A stretch of DNA of 10,680 bases from Phycisphaeraceae bacterium (GTDB lineage: Bacteria; Planctomycetota; Phycisphaerae; Phycisphaerales; Phycisphaeraceae): contig PUMS01000070.1 of NCBI GenBank assembly GCA_003551485.1, positions 1 to 10,680 of the forward strand. Reading direction: 5' to 3'. The notes beneath the pieces were generated by a model that had not been told where the DNA came from, searched no databases, and worked only from the letters and a program-made list of their open reading frames with translations. Position numbers and translations under genes: made by a program. Position 1 is the stretch's first letter. Every line of letters begins with the position of its first letter. This document shows, piece by piece, positions 6,757 to 10,680 of this stretch.

Positions 6757-8766
6757 ATGAGTGATCACAGAGTCGCAATCACGCGCCGGCGGTTCCTCGC
6801 CGCCGGTGCGGCAACGGGTGCGGTGATGGGACTGGCCGGGCCGGCGGCCCTGGCGCGGGCGGATTCGCAAGGTCCTGCGGTGACCGCAGCGCAGGTGCGG
6901 CCGCCGGGGCCGGGCGCCTCGGCCAGCGACGTGTACGCGGCGACGGTGGGCGATGTCGATGTGCCCGTGGAGCGGCTGAACTTCGGCGATGGGGTCCACG
7001 TGCTGGCCTTCGCGGCGGAGTTTCCCGTCCAGGTGCGCATCCAGAGCAGGTACTGGTGGATCAGGACGGCGAAACTGCGGCCCGCCCGGCGGGCGCCGCA
7101 GGTGCAGATGAGCCAGGGCATGGTCTTCACGCTCCAGCGGCCCGAGCACCTGGTCATGGAGGTGCCCGGGTGGCCGCGTCTGCTGGTCTTCGCCAACGGC
7201 CTCGACGATGTCAAACGCGCTGCGCCGCAGGGCAGGAAAGTGACCTTTGAAGATGCCGGGGCGATCGAGAAATTCGAGAACGCCGACGCCGGAGGCCGGT
7301 CAGAGCGTGAGGACCCGCTCCAGGCGGCGCTGGACGGGCTGGGGGCCGATGGCGGGGGCACGCTGGTGCTCGGCGCCGGGAGCTACACCTACCGCCGCGG
7401 CGATGAACTGCCCCCGCTGGTGGTACCCGCGGGCGTGACGATGCACCTCGAGGCCGGGGCGCGGCTGAGTGGGCGGATCATCACCGTGCGCGGCGACAAC
7501 GGCGGCATCACCGGCCAGGGCGTGCTCAGCGGCCGCGGCCTCAGCCGCGGGCCGCGAATGCAGCGAAACCACCGCTTCCTGCGCTTCCAGCGCTGCCGCA
7601 ACGCCCGGCTCGACGGCGTGCGCATCGAGCAGGCGCCCTACTGGACGGTCTTCATCGCCGACTGCGATGAGGTGGCCGTGACCAATGTCAAGATCGTCAA
7701 CATGTTCATGAACATGGTCCTGGCCAATGACGGTGTGGATATCGTCAACTCGCGGCAAGTGAAGGTGGACCGCCTCTTCTACCTCGGCGGCGATGATGCG
7801 GTGGTGGTCAAGGGCTTCGGCGGCTCCCGGCCGATCCGGGACATCCAGGTGCAGCGTGTCACCGCGCTGACCTCGTGCGCGGCGGCGAAGATCGGCACCG
7901 AGACGCGCGTGCCGGAGATCACCGATGTGACCTTCCGGGACATAGACGTGCTCGACTGCGGCCGGGCGGCGGCGATCATGGTGCGCGACGGGGCGCACAC
8001 GCACAACGTGCGCTTCGAGAACTTCCATGTTGAGCGCGTGCGCGGGGCCAACCGCCAGCGCCTGATCGACCTGCTCATCGAACGGCGGGGAGGTCTGGGC
8101 CGCATCGAGAACATCCGCTTCAAAGACTTCGTGGCTGATGAACTGAGCGATTACCCGCCGCAGGTCCACGGCTTCGATGCCGAGCACCGCATCGCCGACG
8201 TCACCTTCCAGGGACTGCGCATCGGCGGGCGGCCGGTGCATCGGGCCGGGGATGGGGCCTTCGATGTGCGCTTCGCCCGCGACATCCGCTTCCTCGATGA
8301 GGAAGGGGGTGCCGCCGAGGCCGAGTCCCGCGACCACCGGCCGCAGTTCGAGCCCCAACCCCTGCCCGACGGGGCCGAGCCGAGCGCGGACATGCAACTT
8401 TGGCTGATCGTGCCCCCCGCACGAAGGCGCCAGGACCTGCCCGTGGCCGCGCCAGGTGAGGGAGAGGACGCCCACGCGGCGGCGTTCGCCTCGAGCCTGC
8501 CCGTGGCGCTGGACCTGGAGGTCGGCGATCGCATCCGCACCTGGCGGATCGACCCCGATGATGGCAGCGCCCGCATCAGGAGCGATGGCAATCGGGCGGC
8601 GATCATCCTGACCCGATACGGGCCGGTGACGCTGCGCATCGATGACCTTCCCCCGCTGCGCATCGATGCCCGGCCACTTCCCGACACCCCGGAACCCCCG
8701 GAATCCCCGGACGCCCCGGACACCCCCGATGCCCCCGATCCCGAGTCGGCACAGCCGCCGAACTGA
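6757..8766 (+). CDS. Tat-exported GH28/GH49-like beta-helix glycosidase with C-terminal extension (paralogue 1)
   Basis: This is a 669-residue protein. A twin-arginine signal (TRRRFLAAGAATG, residues 9-21, hydrophobic to about 34) sends it folded across the cytoplasmic membrane. Residues about 58-150 form a beta-sandwich of the kind placed before the helix in GH49-like enzymes, ending VMEVPGWPRLLVFANG. The beta-helix begins with LQAALDGLGADGGGTLVLGAG (about 187) and runs to about 505. Clan GH-N acidic residues are seen: D325 and D328 in ANDGVD, and D346-D347 in GGDDAVVVK. The GH28 Gly-His-Gly and Arg-Ile-Lys elements are absent; the matching segment reads SCAAAKIGTE. Residues about 535-669 are an unrecognised extension ending in an x-Pro-acid repeat. 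AGGAG (6742-6746) is ten bases from ATG 6757 and four from GTG 6751; I prefer the ATG. Hydrolysis of a glycan is likely by family, but the substrate is unknown. The next gene is its tandem copy. Confidence 0.8.
   Translation: MSDHRVAITRRRFLAAGAATGAVMGLAGPAALARADSQGPAVTAAQVRPPGPGASASDVYAATVGDVDVPVERLNFGDGVHVLAFAAEFPVQVRIQSRYWWIRTAKLRPARRAPQVQMSQGMVFTLQRPEHLVMEVPGWPRLLVFANGLDDVKRAAPQGRKVTFEDAGAIEKFENADAGGRSEREDPLQAALDGLGADGGGTLVLGAGSYTYRRGDELPPLVVPAGVTMHLEAGARLSGRIITVRGDNGGITGQGVLSGRGLSRGPRMQRNHRFLRFQRCRNARLDGVRIEQAPYWTVFIADCDEVAVTNVKIVNMFMNMVLANDGVDIVNSRQVKVDRLFYLGGDDAVVVKGFGGSRPIRDIQVQRVTALTSCAAAKIGTETRVPEITDVTFRDIDVLDCGRAAAIMVRDGAHTHNVRFENFHVERVRGANRQRLIDLLIERRGGLGRIENIRFKDFVADELSDYPPQVHGFDAEHRIADVTFQGLRIGGRPVHRAGDGAFDVRFARDIRFLDEEGGAAEAESRDHRPQFEPQPLPDGAEPSADMQLWLIVPPARRRQDLPVAAPGEGEDAHAAAFASSLPVALDLEVGDRIRTWRIDPDDGSARIRSDGNRAAIILTRYGPVTLRIDDLPPLRIDARPLPDTPEPPESPDAPDTPDAPDPESAQPPN
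8686..8739 (+). repeat. Six tandem 9-base units encoding an x-Pro-Glu/Asp tail
   Basis: Six consecutive 9-base units of the form xCCCCGGAx/xCCCCCGAT encode TPE-PPE-SPD-APD-TPD-APD, residues 644-661 of the first Tat glycosidase-like protein. It is close to the C-terminus and likely forms an extended acidic linker or tail. Such repeats change length easily by slippage. Confidence 0.85.
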
Positions 8767-8792
8767 CCGGGCGTTGTCCTCACGCTGCCACC

Positions 8793-8814
8793 GCCGCGCC
8801 ACCGTGGCCGCGGC
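8793..8814 (+). other. GC-rich hairpin between the tandem paralogues
   Basis: GCCGCGCC (8793-8800) can pair with GGCCGCGGC (8806-8814), with one bulged base, around the loop ACCGT. It sits in the 72-base gap between the paralogues, upstream of the second ribosome binding site. No T-run follows, so it could slow processing or modulate expression of the second gene rather than terminate. It may be a chance result of GC richness. Confidence 0.3.
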
Positions 8815-8838
8815 ATACCGAACATGAGGTTGAACATC

Positions 8839-10527
8839 ATGCAGGAACAGGCACCCCGCCCGGCACTGACCCGCCGCGATTTTCTTGCCGCCACCGCGGC
8901 CACCGGTGCGGCGCTGAGCCTCAGCAGCGCGAACCTGGCCTACGCCTCCAGCGCCGATCCGGGCCAGGCGCAAAGGGGTCTGGCGCCGCCGCGGCTGCCA
9001 GCCCCGGGTACCGCGGTCAGCGATGTCTACCGCGCGATTATCGGCGGTGTCGATGTGGCGGTCGAGCGGCTGAACTTCGGCGATGGCCTGCACGTGCTGT
9101 GGTTCGCCGCGAAGTTCCCGGTCGAGGTGCGGCTGCGCTGCCTTTACAACCGCGTGCCCTCGGCACAGGTGCGGCCGGTGCGCGATGCGCCACCGTTCGA
9201 GTGTCGCGGCCAGGAGGTCATCTTCACCCTCGACCGCCCGCGCCACCTGGTGGTGGATATCCCCAACTGGCCGAGGGTCGTGGTCTTCGCCGACAGCGAT
9301 GAGGACGTGGCGCGGACCGCGCCGAGCGGGGAGGTGACGAGGTTCGACGATGCAGCGGCGATCCAGCGCTACGATGCACCGGGCTTCTCCTGGCAGCCGG
9401 ATGGCGATGAGCCGCTCCAGGCGGCGCTGGACGCCCGCGCCGCCGCCGGTGGCGGCACCGTCGTGCTCGATCCCGGACTGTACGAGTACCCGCGCGGCGA
9501 TGACACCCCCCGCCTTGTCGTCCCCGCCGACGTCACGTTGCATCTCGAGCCCGGAGCCACGCTCGCCGGGCGCCTGATCGCCGTGCGCGGCGACAACGCC
9601 GCCATCACCGGCCAGGGTGTGCTCAGCGGCCGGGGGCTCAGCCGCGGGCCGCGGATGCAACGAAACCACCGCTTCCTCAGCCTCGAACGCGGCCGGAACA
9701 TGCGCCTCGACGGCGTACGGGTCGAGCAGACGCCCTACTGGGCCGTCTTCATCGCCCAGTGCCAGGACGTGCAGGTGACCAACGTCAAGAACATCAACAT
9801 GTACCTGAACATGGTGCTGGCCAACGATGGGATCAACGTGGTCAACTCGCAGCGGGTGAAGGTGGACCGTTTCTTCTACTTCGGCGCAGACGATGCGGTG
9901 AACATCAAGGGCTTCGGCGGCCGCGCCGACATCCGCGACATCGTCTTCAGCAACGTCGTCTGCCTGACCAGTTGCGGCGCGGCGAAGATCGGCAGCGAAA
10001 GCGCGGCTCGAACCATCACCGATTCGGTCTTCCGCGACATCGATGTGCTTGATTGCGGCCGGGCGGCCCTGATCATGCTGTGGGACCCGGTCGAGGTGCG
10101 CGGCATCCGCTTCGAGAACATCCACGTGGAGCGCTGCCGCGGCAGCAACCGCCAGCGTCTGATCGACATCGTCATGGGCGACCCCGAGGCCAACCGCACC
10201 AACGACCGGGCGGTGCTCGAGGACATCGAACTGGTCAACTTCGCCTCGCGGGAAATGAGCGCCCGCCCCATGCGCATCGCCGGTCACAGCGCCGAGCGGC
10301 CGGTGCGCAACGTCACCTTCCGCGGCCTGGAGATCGCGGGCAAACCGGTCCGGACGGAAGACGATGCCGACTTCGAGATCTGCTTCGCCGAGAACGTGCG
10401 GCTGGTCGATGGCGATGGGAAGGCGCACGTGGCCCGTTCGCTGGACCGCCCGCCGGTCACCGGCGGGTACGACCCCTCGACGCACGGCCCGCCCGGACGT
10501 CAGCACGATGGCGATGATCGGCCATGA
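8839..10527 (+). CDS. Tat-exported GH28/GH49-like beta-helix glycosidase (paralogue 2)
   Basis: This is a 562-residue protein, the tandem paralogue of the gene upstream. The Tat signal is TRRDFLAATAATGAALSL (residues 11-28), with likely cleavage near AYASSA. The N-terminal sandwich spans about 61-155 (VDVAVERLNFGDGLHVLWFA, then VVDIPNWPRVVVFAD). The beta-helix starts near LQAALDARAAAGGGTVVL (about 192). Acidic residues D330 in ANDGIN and D351-D352 in GADDAVNIK are kept, while the second Asp of the first motif (D328 in paralogue 1) is Asn333 here. The GH28 His and Arg-x-Lys elements are missing as in paralogue 1, and the matching segment reads SCGAAKIGSE. It ends about 30 residues after the helix and lacks the long extension of paralogue 1. 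ATG 8839 is preferred because GAGG (8827-8830 region) lies about nine bases ahead; ATG 8824 in the same frame has no such site. The role is extracytoplasmic glycan cleavage by inference, substrate unknown. Confidence 0.8.
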   Translation: MQEQAPRPALTRRDFLAATAATGAALSLSSANLAYASSADPGQAQRGLAPPRLPAPGTAVSDVYRAIIGGVDVAVERLNFGDGLHVLWFAAKFPVEVRLRCLYNRVPSAQVRPVRDAPPFECRGQEVIFTLDRPRHLVVDIPNWPRVVVFADSDEDVARTAPSGEVTRFDDAAAIQRYDAPGFSWQPDGDEPLQAALDARAAAGGGTVVLDPGLYEYPRGDDTPRLVVPADVTLHLEPGATLAGRLIAVRGDNAAITGQGVLSGRGLSRGPRMQRNHRFLSLERGRNMRLDGVRVEQTPYWAVFIAQCQDVQVTNVKNINMYLNMVLANDGINVVNSQRVKVDRFFYFGADDAVNIKGFGGRADIRDIVFSNVVCLTSCGAAKIGSESAARTITDSVFRDIDVLDCGRAALIMLWDPVEVRGIRFENIHVERCRGSNRQRLIDIVMGDPEANRTNDRAVLEDIELVNFASREMSARPMRIAGHSAERPVRNVTFRGLEIAGKPVRTEDDADFEICFAENVRLVDGDGKAHVARSLDRPPVTGGYDPSTHGPPGRQHDGDDRP

Positions 10528-10530
10528 TGC

Positions 10531-10546
10531 GCCCTGGTGCCAGGGC
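10531..10546 (+). other. Perfect inverted repeat just after the second paralogue
   Basis: GCCCTG-GTGC-CAGGGC is a six-pair hairpin with a four-base loop, beginning four bases after the stop codon. An alternative, mutually exclusive stem GGCCGC (10544-10549) with GCGGCC (10556-10561) overlaps its right arm. No T-run is present, so transcription may continue into the next gene. Confidence 0.35.
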
Positions 10547-10574
10547 CGCGCCCCGGCGGCCACGGGCCACCCAC

Positions 10575-10579
10575 AGGAG
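10575..10579 (+). promoter_or_regulatory. Ribosome binding site of the last gene
   Basis: AGGAG lies six bases before ATG 10586 and supports that start. Confidence 0.75.
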
Positions 10580-10585
10580 TACGAC

Positions 10586-10680
10586 ATGACGCGTGGCATC
10601 GACCGACGCCTGTTCTTGAAGGCCGCCGCCGGATGGGTCGGAGCCGGCGCGGCCGGTCCGTTCATCCTCGGGGCCAGCGG
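10586..10680 (+). CDS. N-terminus of a Tat-exported protein, 3' truncated by the window
   Basis: Thirty-one codons are visible. They begin MTRGIDRRLFLKAAAGWVG: a twin-arginine motif D-R-R-L-F-L-K at residues 6-12, then a small-residue hydrophobic region ending GPFILGASG. The mature part is outside the window, so no function can be given. In this kind of genome such signals precede oxidoreductases (Gfo/Idh/MocA type), sulfatases or further beta-helix proteins. It lies 58 bases after the second paralogue in the same direction, so cotranscription is plausible. Confidence 0.8.
   Translation, partial: MTRGIDRRLFLKAAAGWVGAGAAGPFILGAS

Noticed and set aside
8682..8742. The 9-base repeats considered as a CRISPR-like or mobile repeat
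   Set aside because: Units are contiguous without spacers, in frame, and encode a regular x-Pro-acid tail, so they are a coding low-complexity repeat.
7300..10665. A 1121-codon open frame on the minus strand across both Tat paralogues and the gap between them
   Set aside because: It mirrors the plus-strand genes, which carry Tat signals, conserved glycosidase motifs and protein-level conservation between copies. High GC with strong codon bias removes stop codons from this antisense frame. Its product is a His/Val/Asp/Arg-rich string without a domain.
1..10680. Search for tRNA, rRNA, insertion sequences, integrase or phage genes and CRISPR arrays
   Set aside because: No cloverleaf-like segment, transposase motif, flanking terminal repeats or spaced repeats were seen by eye on either strand.

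Overview
The window is a high-GC (about two-thirds by eye) stretch of bacterial chromosome in which every supported gene reads on the plus strand. Pseudopilin-type proteins, large secreted carbohydrate-active proteins and strings of Tat-exported proteins together suggest a planctomycete-like member of the PVC group, perhaps Phycisphaerae. Lentisphaerota or Kiritimatiellota remain possible. This placement is inference from gene style, not from a marker gene.

Layout: (1) At 1-397 is the 3' end of a protein whose C-terminus resembles those of planctomycete pseudopilins. It is followed at 453-1208 by a complete pseudopilin-like gene with a textbook prepilin cleavage site. (2) At 1209-1601 is a 393-base interval with a candidate terminator (long bulged stem plus six T) and a possible 16-codon leader ORF. 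(3) At 1602-4400 is a 932-residue Sec-exported protein with a beta-sandwich region and a DUF4091/GH123-like barrel whose expected catalytic Asp-Glu pair is not seen. (4) At 4656-6356 is a Sec-exported right-handed beta-helix protein with a C-terminal PKD/Ig-like domain. (5) At 6357-6756 is a 400-base interval with two inverted repeats and a doubtful small ORF. (6) At 6757-8766 and 8839-10527 are tandem paralogues: Tat-exported beta-helix glycosidase-like proteins of the GH28/GH49 type (clan GH-N). The first carries an extra C-terminal module and an x-Pro-Asp/Glu repeat tail. (7) From 10586 to the window edge is the beginning of a third Tat-exported protein.

The locus reads as a polysaccharide-degradation cluster: four large exported proteins with folds used on complex glycans lie in one direction, each with its own ribosome binding site. 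No transporter, regulator or sulfatase is visible, so the substrate cannot be named. The most interesting points are the tandem paralogues, which keep the clan GH-N aspartates but lack the GH28 His and Arg-x-Lys elements, and the apparently altered active site of the GH123-like protein. I see no tRNA, rRNA, CRISPR array, insertion sequence or phage gene. I did not find a clearly new biological system, only divergent members of known folds.
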